Positions 32,512 to 41,031 of a stretch of 64,000 nucleotides of DNA are shown here, in pieces (the stretch's first letter is position 1; every line of letters starts with the position of its first letter). Under the pieces are notes generated by a model that saw nothing but the letters and a program-made list of their open reading frames with translations, was not told the origin of the DNA and searched no databases. Source of the stretch: Paenibacillus tyrphae (GTDB lineage: Bacteria > Bacillota > Bacilli > Paenibacillales > NBRC-103111); assembly GCF_000722545.1 (NCBI RefSeq), contig NZ_JNVM01000017.1:248001-312000 (forward strand), written 5' to 3'. Both the position numbers and the translations under genes were made by a program.

Positions 32512-34305
32512 TTATACGATACTCTCCACTCGCGCTAATTCAATTGCTTCTTCACGGTTGCTGACACCGAGCTTCGAATAGAGCGTCGAGCAATAGTTGC
32601 GTACCGTCCCCTCCGATAAGAATAGCTTGGCGGCGATGGACTTGTAGCGCAGTCCGTTCGACAGATGCTGTAAAATCTCCATCTCCCGTTTTGTAAGCCC
32701 GTACGGATAATTTTCTTGCCGCGGGCTGTACTTCTCCAACTGCTCGCGCTGACGCTTCATCTCCTCGAATACTCGCGTGGCGATCGACTGATCGATCCAC
32801 GTTCCTCCGCTATAGATGAGCTTCAAGGCTTCGGTCATCTCTCGCGGATGAATCGACTTCAGCATATAGCCTTCCGCCCCGTGCTCCAGTGCGGTCGCTG
32901 CCTGTATGGAATCCTCAAACGTCGTCATGAGCACAACCTTCATGTCAGGCCAGCGTTGTTTCATCTCTAGCAAGGCTTCAAGTCCGTTCATCCCCTGCAT
33001 CCGAATATCCATAAGCACGATATCCGGCCAGGATCGCTCGCAATGTTCCAATGCCTCATGCCCATCCCCTGCCGTACCGACGACGATAAAATCAGCATGC
33101 TGCTCTAAAATAAGCTGCAAGCTGTCGGCAATGATCGCCTGATCGTCAACAATCAGCAGGCGGATATGGCCATGCAGAGGCTCTGCCTGCAAAGGAATAT
33201 TACATATGACGACGGTCCCTTGTCCTAATTGTGAATGAACGGACAGCGTGCCATGAAGTTGATCAAGCCGTTCCTTTATCCCATTTAGACCGAATCCGAG
33301 CCGGATGGATTCCGTGCCGATGCCGTTATCTTCGATTTGTAACCGGAGTTGGTGACTATCGAAATGCAGTTGAACGGATACCGCGCTCGCTTGACCGTGA
33401 CGAACCGCGTTGGTGAGCGATTCTTGCAGGCAGCGATATAAACAAAAGTTCATTTTCTGCATCATAAGAGCCTCGTTGCCGATCACGCGGAAGCTGACCG
33501 TTACCCCTGTAGACTTCATAAATTCTTCGGTTAATTGCAGCAACGATTCGCTTAACGAATGGCTCAACGGACCATGAGAGAGCTGGTGCAGATGGTTTCG
33601 GATATCATTCAGACTGCGCTGTGCGATGCCGACAAGGGAATCGATCCGTTCGATCTGTATAGCGGGTACGGATGAGCGGAGTGATTCAACGCCGACGATC
33701 AGCGAGGTTAGCGCATGGCCAATCGTGTCATGCAGCTCGTGTGACAGCCGATGGCGCTCCTCCATCAGCGTAAGCTCCTCGATTTGTGTAATGTGCCGCT
33801 CCAGCAGTTGCTTCTGCTCTTGAATGATTTGGGCCTGCTTATGGGACTGAATTAATATGCTAAACGCGAAGCCGATGGCGAAACCAAAGCTGCAGCTAAA
33901 CATAGACTCGTATGGGAGACGATCAGCGAGCCAACTGTTCAAAGCCGGAAAAACGAGGCCGCAAGGGATACCCGTCCACACGTACGTTCGCCGACTGCTG
34001 GCCAAGCCGATCATCATCGCGAATAAAACGAAAGACCACAACAGCCCCGGCGCTGCATACGCCAAATACAAATGGAAAAATCCGGCGGATAGAACTTCGA
34101 CTGCCAGATACCAGCTTCTTTTCCGATATCGGACAATTGGCGGAATGACATAAACGAAGAGAGCAAGCATCCATACAATCCATAACGGTACAACGATCAG
34201 TGACGGGTTGATGAAACCGGAGATGACGATAATGGCGAGCCAAGCGGTCCGTACAGCAAGAACCACCCAATCATACCAAAACCATTTTTTTAGTATGGAT
34301 AACAC
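32512..34305 (-). CDS. Membrane histidine kinase fused to a LuxR-type response regulator (copy 1)
   Basis: The 597-residue chain combines a whole two-component system. Five or six N-terminal helices (about 10-155) are followed by a coiled coil. A HisKA_3 site is at SHELHDTIGH (His192), and a HATPase domain has NAVRHG and LEDNGIG-like boxes (about 285-370). A 9-residue linker leads to a receiver (IRLLIVDDQ; phospho-acceptor Asp433 in VLMDIRM; Lys in MLKS) and a NarL/LuxR HTH (GLTKREMEILQHLSNGLRYKSIAAKLFLSEGTVRNY, about 525-590). NarL-type kinases and regulators are normally separate proteins. Here the DNA-binding domain is tethered to the membrane unless it is cleaved. The GTG start is weakly supported (AGGTG ten bases upstream). 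It is divergent from an exported serine hydrolase. Confidence 0.92.
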   Translation of the reverse strand: MLSILKKWFWYDWVVLAVRTAWLAIIVISGFINPSLIVVPLWIVWMLALFVYVIPPIVRYRKRSWYLAVEVLSAGFFHLYLAYAAPGLLWSFVLFAMMIGLASSRRTYVWTGIPCGLVFPALNSWLADRLPYESMFSCSFGFAIGFAFSILIQSHKQAQIIQEQKQLLERHITQIEELTLMEERHRLSHELHDTIGHALTSLIVGVESLRSSVPAIQIERIDSLVGIAQRSLNDIRNHLHQLSHGPLSHSLSESLLQLTEEFMKSTGVTVSFRVIGNEALMMQKMNFCLYRCLQESLTNAVRHGQASAVSVQLHFDSHQLRLQIEDNGIGTESIRLGFGLNGIKERLDQLHGTLSVHSQLGQGTVVICNIPLQAEPLHGHIRLLIVDDQAIIADSLQLILEQHADFIVVGTAGDGHEALEHCERSWPDIVLMDIRMQGMNGLEALLEMKQRWPDMKVVLMTTFEDSIQAATALEHGAEGYMLKSIHPREMTEALKLIYSGGTWIDQSIATRVFEEMKRQREQLEKYSPRQENYPYGLTKREMEILQHLSNGLRYKSIAAKLFLSEGTVRNYCSTLYSKLGVSNREEAIELARVESIV

Positions 34306-34457
34306 GGATCATGTACACCTGCTTGCTTTTTATAAGTAAGAATAGTTCCGGAAGATTCAGACCTATCATGCACCATATCTTCCCGACTCGTCAAGCGATA
34401 ATAGAGGGGAGGGAACGTTTAGAATGTGGCCGTAGCAAGCACGTCACATGCGACAGT

Positions 34458-34487
34458 TGACAGTTTGTCATACGGTAAATGTGACAG
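34458..34487 (+). promoter_or_regulatory. Two TGACAG words in the divergent spacer, locus 1
   Basis: TGACAG at 34458-34463 and again at 34482-34487 lie in the 300-bp spacer between kinase fusion 1 and its serine hydrolase; GTCA-type inverse words are interspersed. A similar pair (spacing 23) is present at locus 2. These are candidate sites for the fused regulator; untested. Confidence 0.35.
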
Positions 34488-34606
34488 GACCAAGTACGAT
34501 GTCATTAGAAGCTTGGCGGTTTCATCACTGTTCAATTTAACAACCTCGGAGATAAGGTCAGGGGGTGAAGCAACACAACATTCCAAAATAATAGGAGCGA
34601 TGCGTT

Positions 34607-35776
34607 ATGAAATCATTCATCATTCAAAAAGGGACCGCACTTACATTAACAGCCATATTGGCGGGTACGCTGGTCTTCCCTGCTTATGGATCTGTAAACG
34701 CGGTACAGACTGAAGGCGCGGTACAAGTGAACACAGAGAAGGAAAAGAAAAGCAAGCATCGGGATGAAGTCGAACGCGTCATGGATGAGGTGGTAACCAC
34801 CAAAGGAGTCCCAAGTGTCATAGCTGGCGGGCTACAGGACGGGAAACGCTGGTCTTATGCTACAGGTACAGCCAGTTACGAAGTACCACGCCCGGTGGAG
34901 TCCGATTTTTCATTCCGTATTGGAAGCATCACAAAGACGTTCACCGCCTCCGTTATATTGCAGTTGGCTGACGAGAAAAAATTGAATCTGGATGATTCGG
35001 TCGAAAAATGGCTGCCGGGGGTCATAAAAGGTGACGGGTATGACGGCAACAAAATTACGATTCGTCAGTTATTGAATCATACAAGTGGGCTTGCTAGCTA
35101 TACAGATTTGGATTTCCGAGATATTACTTTGCCTCAAAATCCGTACCGTTACTATTCCGTCGATGACCTTATCAGCATGGGACTTTCAAAGCCGCCTGTA
35201 TTTGCGCCAGGGAAGGGCTGGAACTATTCCAACATGAATACTGTATTAGCCGGTCAAATTATTCAGAAGGTAACAGGAGAAACGTATGCGGAGCAGATCA
35301 GGAAACGGTTCATCATACCGCTTGGAATGACAGGAACATTTGTGATGGGAAATAGTCACGAAATTCCGGGTAAGCATGCCACAGGATATAATATGGACAG
35401 ATCGGGTCATTTGTATGATTTAACAGAAATGAATCAATCATGGGCAAATGCAGCCGGAGATATAGTCTCAACAGTTGATGATTTGACTACCTTCTTCAGT
35501 GCGCTGTTGGGCGGGAAGCTTCTGACTCAAGAGATGATGGGCCAGATGCACACAACAGTAGATGGACCTATGGGTAAAGTCGGACTAGGGATTTATGAAT
35601 TTAAAACAGCGGACGGGCAATCCTACTGGGGGCATGCCGGCGGTACTTTCGGATATGAATCGAGAGCCTACGGATCCCTAGACGGGAAGCATATTGTGGT
35701 AACGAGCATCAACTCGGTAGGCCCGGAAGTGGCGCCGGCTCACGATAAAATAATCAATAAGGAATTTGGCCGTTAA
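34607..35776 (+). CDS. Exported serine hydrolase of the class C beta-lactamase / DD-peptidase fold (copy 1)
   Basis: The 389-residue protein has a signal peptide (1-30, TLTAILAGTLVFPAYG) and then a serine beta-lactamase fold. SITK (Ser107, Lys110) is in FRIGSITKTF, the YSN motif is in GWNYSNMN, and the third motif is HAGG near the C-terminus. It resembles the Streptomyces R61 DD-carboxypeptidase and esterases of this clan. The target could be peptidoglycan peptides or D-amino-acid peptides. AGGAG is nine bases before the ATG. It has lower GC than its neighbours. It is divergent from kinase fusion 1, and the pair is repeated at 59-63 kb. Confidence 0.92.
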   Translation: MKSFIIQKGTALTLTAILAGTLVFPAYGSVNAVQTEGAVQVNTEKEKKSKHRDEVERVMDEVVTTKGVPSVIAGGLQDGKRWSYATGTASYEVPRPVESDFSFRIGSITKTFTASVILQLADEKKLNLDDSVEKWLPGVIKGDGYDGNKITIRQLLNHTSGLASYTDLDFRDITLPQNPYRYYSVDDLISMGLSKPPVFAPGKGWNYSNMNTVLAGQIIQKVTGETYAEQIRKRFIIPLGMTGTFVMGNSHEIPGKHATGYNMDRSGHLYDLTEMNQSWANAAGDIVSTVDDLTTFFSALLGGKLLTQEMMGQMHTTVDGPMGKVGLGIYEFKTADGQSYWGHAGGTFGYESRAYGSLDGKHIVVTSINSVGPEVAPAHDKIINKEFGR

Positions 35777-35781
35777 GTTTA

Positions 35782-35821
35782 AAGCCGACATCGCGTTTAT
35801 TTGAGGACGCGATGTCGGCTT
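35782..35821. terminator. Bidirectional terminator between serine hydrolase 1 and the NHL surface protein
   Basis: Perfect 14-base arms, AAGCCGACATCGCG and CGCGATGTCGGCTT, with a 12-base loop lie between two convergent genes. Confidence 0.9.
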
Positions 35822-35836
35822 CTTGCAGCTGTAAAC

Positions 35837-38800
35837 TTATGAAATCAGATCGGACTTCTGTAGAAGCCGTTGCACAATAACCGCAACTTCCGCTCTTGTG
35901 ATGAAGGCTTTCGGAGCCAGCTCCGTGCCGCTTCGTCCCGAAAGGAGCCCGGATTGCAAGGCGTCAGAAATTCCGCTCTTCGCCCAATCTGATACCGTCC
36001 CCGCATCGGCGAAGGAGTTCAGCAGCGGCTGCGCCGTTGGGGAAGTTTTCGCGCCAAGCCCTGTAATGGTCATCGCTCTTGCCATGATGGTCATCGCTTG
36101 TTCGCGAGTAATCTTCTCATTCGGGCGGAAGGTGCCGTCTTCGAAGCCGCTGATCAGGTTGTACGCATATGCCGTCCCAACCGCACCGGCGAACCAATCC
36201 TTCCGTTCAACGTCGGAGAAAGACTGTCCCCCTTCTTTTGCTTTTAATCCTAATCCGCGAATCAGAATAGCCGCAAACTCCGCACGCGTAATATCTTGAT
36301 CGGGATGGAATGCGCCTTGACCGACGCCGCTCACGACCAGACGCGATCCCATGTCGTTCACGGCTTGCTGGGCCCAATGCCGCTCAACGTCTTTAAACGC
36401 AAGCGGATGCCATATGACGGAATAGACGCTATTCGTCAGACTGTTGATCTTGGCATAATACTTGCCGTTCGACAGCACGACCTTCGTCGGCACATGGCGC
36501 AGCGTGCCATCTGTCTCTATCGCGACTCCTGTCGTGATTTTGTTAGGGTCGACGCCGTCCGGAATGGCCATGGTGCGTTCGACATAAGCTTGGAACTCGG
36601 TCACTTCCACGGTTTTATCCTTATAAATAGCTCTTACCGTAAAATCAAGCGGCGGGACGACAATCGCAATCGTTCCTTCAGGCGCTGGAACCGGCGTTTT
36701 AGGTACGGCAATTTCGATCTGAACCTTAATATCTTGCAGTGCAGCCGATCCACCTACCTGATTGGAAATCGATTGGATGCTGATCTGACGAGCCGGCAAA
36801 CGATAAGCCGCTCGATCCGTTTTGATCTCCAATACCGCTTGCTGCGCTTCCATGCCGCTCACCATCTGCCCGTTAAGCTCAGCGATGACGACATCGGATG
36901 CGGTATTTACCGGTATCGTCACCACCGCGGATTTGCCTTCCTTGGCGAGCCTCTCTTCGAGCTTATTCCGGTCAAGCGTGACAGTCGTTACTTTCCGCGA
37001 ATCGACTGTCGTTACTTTTACCGTGCCTGCATTTACCGATTGTCCGTTTACAAGAACGACGGCACCCGTTTTATCGGATTCCGATGCTGCCGAAGGCCCC
37101 GACGGAGAAGACGTACTTCCGGAGGTCGGCGTATTGTCGCTGCTGCCGCTATCGGAAGAGCCTTCCGGCCTTACCGCGTTGGAAACGTCAGAAGCGGTAC
37201 CGCTGCCGATACTGTTGGTCGCAATTACCGTAAACGTATAGGTTACGCCATTCGTTAAGCCGGTCACCGTGATCGGGCTGCCCGTGCCCGTTGCCGTTCT
37301 GCCTCCCGGACTAGCCACGACGGTATAGCTTACGATTGGACTGCCTCCATGGCTGGCTGGCGGAGTAAAGGTCACGGTCGCTTCCCCGTTGCCCGCAACG
37401 GCTTTTACGTTCGTCGGTATGCCCGGCACGGTCGCAGACGCGGTCGGCGTCACACCATTGGATGGAACCGAAGGGACCGAGCTTCCTACACCGTTGATGG
37501 CAACCACGGTGAACGTATACGCCGTGCCATACGTTAAGCCCGTCACCGTAATCGGACTGCCTGTACCGCTGGCCGTCAAGCCTCCCGGGCTCGAAGTCAC
37601 GGTATAGCCCGTAATGACGCTGCCTCCGTTGCTGGCAGGCGGAGTGAAGGTCACGGTCGCCTGCGATTGCCCCCGCTCTACCACTGCCGTCACGGCCGTC
37701 GGCGCGCCAGGTACCGCAGCAGGCGCTGTCGATGCCGTAGGCGTTACGCTGTTCGATGGCAGCGAAGCTGTAGAATTCCCCACGCCGTTCGTTGCAACGA
37801 CAGTGAACGTATACGCCGTGCCATACGTTAAGCCCGTCACCGTGATCGGACTGCCCGTACCGCTAGCCGTCAAGCCTCCCGGGCTCGAAGTTACGGTATA
37901 GCCCGTAATGGGACTGCCTCCATTGCTGACAGGCGCCGTAAACTTGATGGTTGCTTGCGATTCGCCATTCGCTACCTCTGCTGTTACATGGGTCGGCGCG
38001 CCAGGCGCGGTCGATGCCGTAGGCGTTACGCTGTTCGATGGCAGCGAAGCTGTAGAATTCCCCAAATCGTTCGTCGCAACGACGGTGAACGTATACGCCG
38101 TGCCGTACGTTAAGCCCGTCACTGTGATCGGACTGTCTGTGCCGCTTGCCGTCAACCCTCCCGGGCTCGAAGTCACGATATAGCCGGTAATGGTGCTGCC
38201 TCCGTCGCTAACAGGCGCCGTAAACTTGATGGTCGCTTGCGTTTCGCCATTCGCTACCTCCGCCGTTACATTCGTCGGTACGCCCGGAGGAGTGTTCTCG
38301 CCTTCCAGCTTTTGCACCCGATGATTGCTGGAATCGGCCACGTAGACATTACCGCTGCTATCCACCGCTACGCCTAACGGACTGTAAAACTCACCTAAGC
38401 CGCCTCCTGTCCCTCCGCCTCTTCTCTTCCACTCGCTCCACTTTCCTGTAGCTGCCGTCAGCTTCTGGATGCGATGGTTATTGGAATCAGCCACATAGAC
38501 ATTCCCGTCGCCGTTTACCGCCAAGTGATACGGTTCAGCAAACTCTCCGAGGCCGTTTCCCTCGCCGCCGCCGCTCTTCTTCCACTCGCTCCATACCCCT
38601 GTAGCTACCATCAGCTTCTGGATGCGATGATTTTTCATATCCGCCACATAGACGTTCCCGTTGCGGTCCACCGCCACACCGGTAGGATAATTAAACTCGC
38701 CCAAGGAGCTTCCGGGCTTTCCATCGCTCTTCTTCCACTCGCTCCATTTGCCCGTAGCCGCCGTCAGCTTCTGGATACGGTTATTGTCGGAATCGGCCAC

Positions 38801-40228
38801 ATAGACGTTACCGTCGCCGTCTACCGCCACACCGCTAGGATAGTTAAACTCTCCGGGGCCGCTTCCCGCCCCTCCGCCGCTCTTCTTCCACTCACTCCAT
38901 ACGCCTGTCGCTACCGTCAGCTTCTGAACACGGTGGTTATAAAAATCGGAAACATAGACATTCCCGCTGCCGTCCACGGCCACATCGGTCGGACCGTCGA
39001 ACTCACCCAAGCCGCTTCCGAACTGTCCGTTGCCCTTCCCCCACTCGCTCCATACGCTTGTCGATACATCCAGCTTCTCGATGCGATGGTTGCCGAAATC
39101 AGCCACGTAGGCGTTGCCTTTGCTATCCACCGCCACACCGTTCGGATACTTGAACTCACCCGGGCCTTTGCCAATCACCCCTCCAATGTAGATCCACTCA
39201 CTCCATGAATTGGATGAAATGTCTAACTTCTGGACACGCTCATTATTGGAATCGGCCACGTAGACATTCCCGCTATCGTCTACCGCCACGCCTTTGGGAT
39301 TATTGAACTCGCCCAGAGCGCTTCCCGCCCCTCCAGCGCTGCGCTTCCACTCGCTCCACACGCCTGTAGCTACCGTCAGTTTTTGGATCCGATGGTTACC
39401 CGCATCGGCCACGTAGATATTGCCGCTATGATCGATAGCCACTTTGGAGGGAGAAGAAAACTGTCCAGGGCCGGTTCCTGCCCCTCCGCCGCACTCGCTC
39501 CATACGCCTGTAGCTGCCGTCAGCTTCTGGATGCGGTGGTTGCCCGTATCAGCCACGTAGATATTATCGCCGCCGTCTACCGACACGCGGGCCGGACCGT
39601 TAAATTCCCCAAGGCCGCTTCCCGATCCTCCCCCGTTCTTCTTCCATTCGCTCCATACGCCTGTAGCTGCCGTCAACTTCTGGATGCGATGGTTACCCGT
39701 ATCGGCCACGTAGACATTCCCGCTGCTATCTACCGCCACGCCGCTCGGATTTTTAAACTCGCCCAAGCCGCTTCCCGATCTTCCATCGCTGCGCTTCCAC
39801 TCACTCCACACCCCGGTGGCTGCCGTCAGCTTCTGGACACGGTCGTTCCCCGTATCGGCCACATAGACGTTCCCGCTGCGGTCTAACGCCACACTTGTTG
39901 GATTGGCAAACTCGCCCAAGCGGGTTCCAAATGCTCCATAGCCCTTTCCCCATTCACTCCACATGCCTGTAGCTGCGGTCAGCTTCTGGATACGATTGTT
40001 ACTCGTATCGGCTACATACAAATTCCCGCTGCTATCTACCGTCAAGCCGCTCGGTTTCGAGAAGGCTCCGACAATATCGTTGCTTCCACGCCCTATTTTG
40101 GCGTATTGACTCCATTGTTCCACCGCATGCACAGGATAAGTAAATAAGGTTACAGAGACCATCATGATTGCAATGCCCCATACCCACAACTTCCCTGCAA
40201 ACGAGTTGAAATACCCCCGATTCGTCAC
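35837..40228 (-). CDS. Large cell-surface protein: 12 NHL repeats, 4 FN3 domains, 3 SLH domains
   Basis: The 1463-residue exported protein starts with a signal peptide (about 1-36). Twelve NHL repeats (about 45-640) follow, each with a G-N-V-Y-V-A-D core and HRIQKL. They are very regular, with WSEWK linkers, and form one or two six-bladed propellers. Four FN3 domains (about 645-1020) are next, then a Ser/Gly linker. A beta-rich domain of unknown type (about 1055-1275) precedes three SLH modules (about 1276-1463; FKDVERHWAQQAV, FSDVERKDWFAGAV) that bind pyruvylated wall polymer. It is probably an adhesive or ligand-binding surface protein. The GTG start has AGGAGG and AAAGG upstream. It stands alone. 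Confidence 0.93.
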   Translation of the reverse strand: MTNRGYFNSFAGKLWVWGIAIMMVSVTLFTYPVHAVEQWSQYAKIGRGSNDIVGAFSKPSGLTVDSSGNLYVADTSNNRIQKLTAATGMWSEWGKGYGAFGTRLGEFANPTSVALDRSGNVYVADTGNDRVQKLTAATGVWSEWKRSDGRSGSGLGEFKNPSGVAVDSSGNVYVADTGNHRIQKLTAATGVWSEWKKNGGGSGSGLGEFNGPARVSVDGGDNIYVADTGNHRIQKLTAATGVWSECGGGAGTGPGQFSSPSKVAIDHSGNIYVADAGNHRIQKLTVATGVWSEWKRSAGGAGSALGEFNNPKGVAVDDSGNVYVADSNNERVQKLDISSNSWSEWIYIGGVIGKGPGEFKYPNGVAVDSKGNAYVADFGNHRIEKLDVSTSVWSEWGKGNGQFGSGLGEFDGPTDVAVDGSGNVYVSDFYNHRVQKLTVATGVWSEWKKSGGGAGSGPGEFNYPSGVAVDGDGNVYVADSDNNRIQKLTAATGKWSEWKKSDGKPGSSLGEFNYPTGVAVDRNGNVYVADMKNHRIQKLMVATGVWSEWKKSGGGEGNGLGEFAEPYHLAVNGDGNVYVADSNNHRIQKLTAATGKWSEWKRRGGGTGGGLGEFYSPLGVAVDSSGNVYVADSSNHRVQKLEGENTPPGVPTNVTAEVANGETQATIKFTAPVSDGGSTITGYIVTSSPGGLTASGTDSPITVTGLTYGTAYTFTVVATNDLGNSTASLPSNSVTPTASTAPGAPTHVTAEVANGESQATIKFTAPVSNGGSPITGYTVTSSPGGLTASGTGSPITVTGLTYGTAYTFTVVATNGVGNSTASLPSNSVTPTASTAPAAVPGAPTAVTAVVERGQSQATVTFTPPASNGGSVITGYTVTSSPGGLTASGTGSPITVTGLTYGTAYTFTVVAINGVGSSVPSVPSNGVTPTASATVPGIPTNVKAVAGNGEATVTFTPPASHGGSPIVSYTVVASPGGRTATGTGSPITVTGLTNGVTYTFTVIATNSIGSGTASDVSNAVRPEGSSDSGSSDNTPTSGSTSSPSGPSAASESDKTGAVVLVNGQSVNAGTVKVTTVDSRKVTTVTLDRNKLEERLAKEGKSAVVTIPVNTASDVVIAELNGQMVSGMEAQQAVLEIKTDRAAYRLPARQISIQSISNQVGGSAALQDIKVQIEIAVPKTPVPAPEGTIAIVVPPLDFTVRAIYKDKTVEVTEFQAYVERTMAIPDGVDPNKITTGVAIETDGTLRHVPTKVVLSNGKYYAKINSLTNSVYSVIWHPLAFKDVERHWAQQAVNDMGSRLVVSGVGQGAFHPDQDITRAEFAAILIRGLGLKAKEGGQSFSDVERKDWFAGAVGTAYAYNLISGFEDGTFRPNEKITREQAMTIMARAMTITGLGAKTSPTAQPLLNSFADAGTVSDWAKSGISDALQSGLLSGRSGTELAPKAFITRAEVAVIVQRLLQKSDLIS
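37163..38290 (-). repeat. Tandem FN3-encoding repeats
   Basis: Four units of about 270-290 bp encode FN3 domains. Units one to three are close to identical over long stretches at DNA level (such as the segments around 37500-37600, 37800-37900 and 38080-38180), indicating recent duplication or gene conversion. Confidence 0.85.
38300..40090 (-). repeat. Tandem NHL-encoding repeats
   Basis: Twelve units of about 140-150 bp, each ending near the word for YVAD-NHRIQKL. They are in-frame and degenerate, so they are protein repeats and not a CRISPR array. Confidence 0.9.
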
Positions 40229-40312
40229 TTGTCCTTTCCTCCTCCGAAGCTTACCTCATATGTATAACCCCCTTGCATCGTATCAGACGCTTCTCTCAAA
40301 ATTCTCACAAGC

Positions 40313-40885
40313 TCACCATCCATGACTCCGCCGAACCTGATCAAAAATAAACCGCTGCATGCTGTCGGCCAAAGCTACGGCGCTCGCATCCTTGCCGTTT
40401 TGTAAGGTCCATTGAAGCAGCGCCATGGCATTGGCCGCGTACAGCTTCGCCAGATAGTCGATCGAAACGGCGAGCTCAGCCGGTTCCTTTTCCAGATAAG
40501 CGCGGCACGCATTGTATAAAATCACCTCGAATTCCACGCGCAAATCCGCTGCGGACACGTGTACGTTCAGCAGTGCGGCAATCTCCGTTTTATGGACTGC
40601 CGCTTGATCTATCATCGTTTCAATGACTTCCCCCACATTGCCTTGCTTCATGGATTCAAAGCGCCGCGCAATTTCCCTCTCGAACGTGTCGGCATGCTTC
40701 TTCACCAGCTTTTCCAGCAGGTCGTACTTATCGAGAAAGTGACTGTAAAAAGTCGATTTGCTGGTCAGCGAACGGGTACAAATGTCCTTTATCGTAATTT
40801 GATTGAAATCTTTTTCGTGCAGCAATTGGATGAATGCTTCGGAAATGCTTTTTTTGGTTTTATACACTCGAACGTCTTCTTCCAT
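40313..40885 (-). CDS. TetR/AcrR-family regulator
   Basis: The protein has about 190 residues: an N-terminal HTH (KSISEAFIQLLHEKDFNQITIKDICTRS and KSTFYSHFLDKYDLLEKL) and a ligand-binding C-terminus with WTLQNG. The C-terminal part is like the TetR_C_33 or dihydroxyacetone-type regulators of Firmicutes. The ATG at 40885 has AAAGGA nine bases upstream, better than the ATG at 40894. It is divergent from the alpha/beta hydrolase gene 146 bp away, which it probably represses. No clear dyad was found in the spacer. Confidence 0.9.
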   Translation of the reverse strand: MEEDVRVYKTKKSISEAFIQLLHEKDFNQITIKDICTRSLTSKSTFYSHFLDKYDLLEKLVKKHADTFEREIARRFESMKQGNVGEVIETMIDQAAVHKTEIAALLNVHVSAADLRVEFEVILYNACRAYLEKEPAELAVSIDYLAKLYAANAMALLQWTLQNGKDASAVALADSMQRFIFDQVRRSHGW

Positions 40886-41031
40886 CTCGTCCATTCCTTT
40901 CTGAAAGTCGCTTTTCGAACCATAGGTATGCGCATCGTCCGATTTCGTACTTCTTGAACTTTTTTGCTTATGGTTAGACCGGGCCGAGCCCTCTACTATA
41001 AGGTTTGTAACCCAATCAAGGAGGGATAACG

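Noticed and set aside
32512..34305. Kinase and regulator as two genes joined by a sequencing error
   Set aside because: The second copy at 59065-60894 has the same junction in frame with a different linker sequence.
36822..38183. Plus-strand frames of 90-140 codons with repeated sequence
   Set aside because: Antisense of the FN3 repeats; repetition is inherited from the real gene.
38300..40090. Regular repeats of about 145 bp looking like a direct-repeat array
   Set aside because: They encode NHL repeats in one frame, with variable 'spacers' that are also coding; not a CRISPR array.
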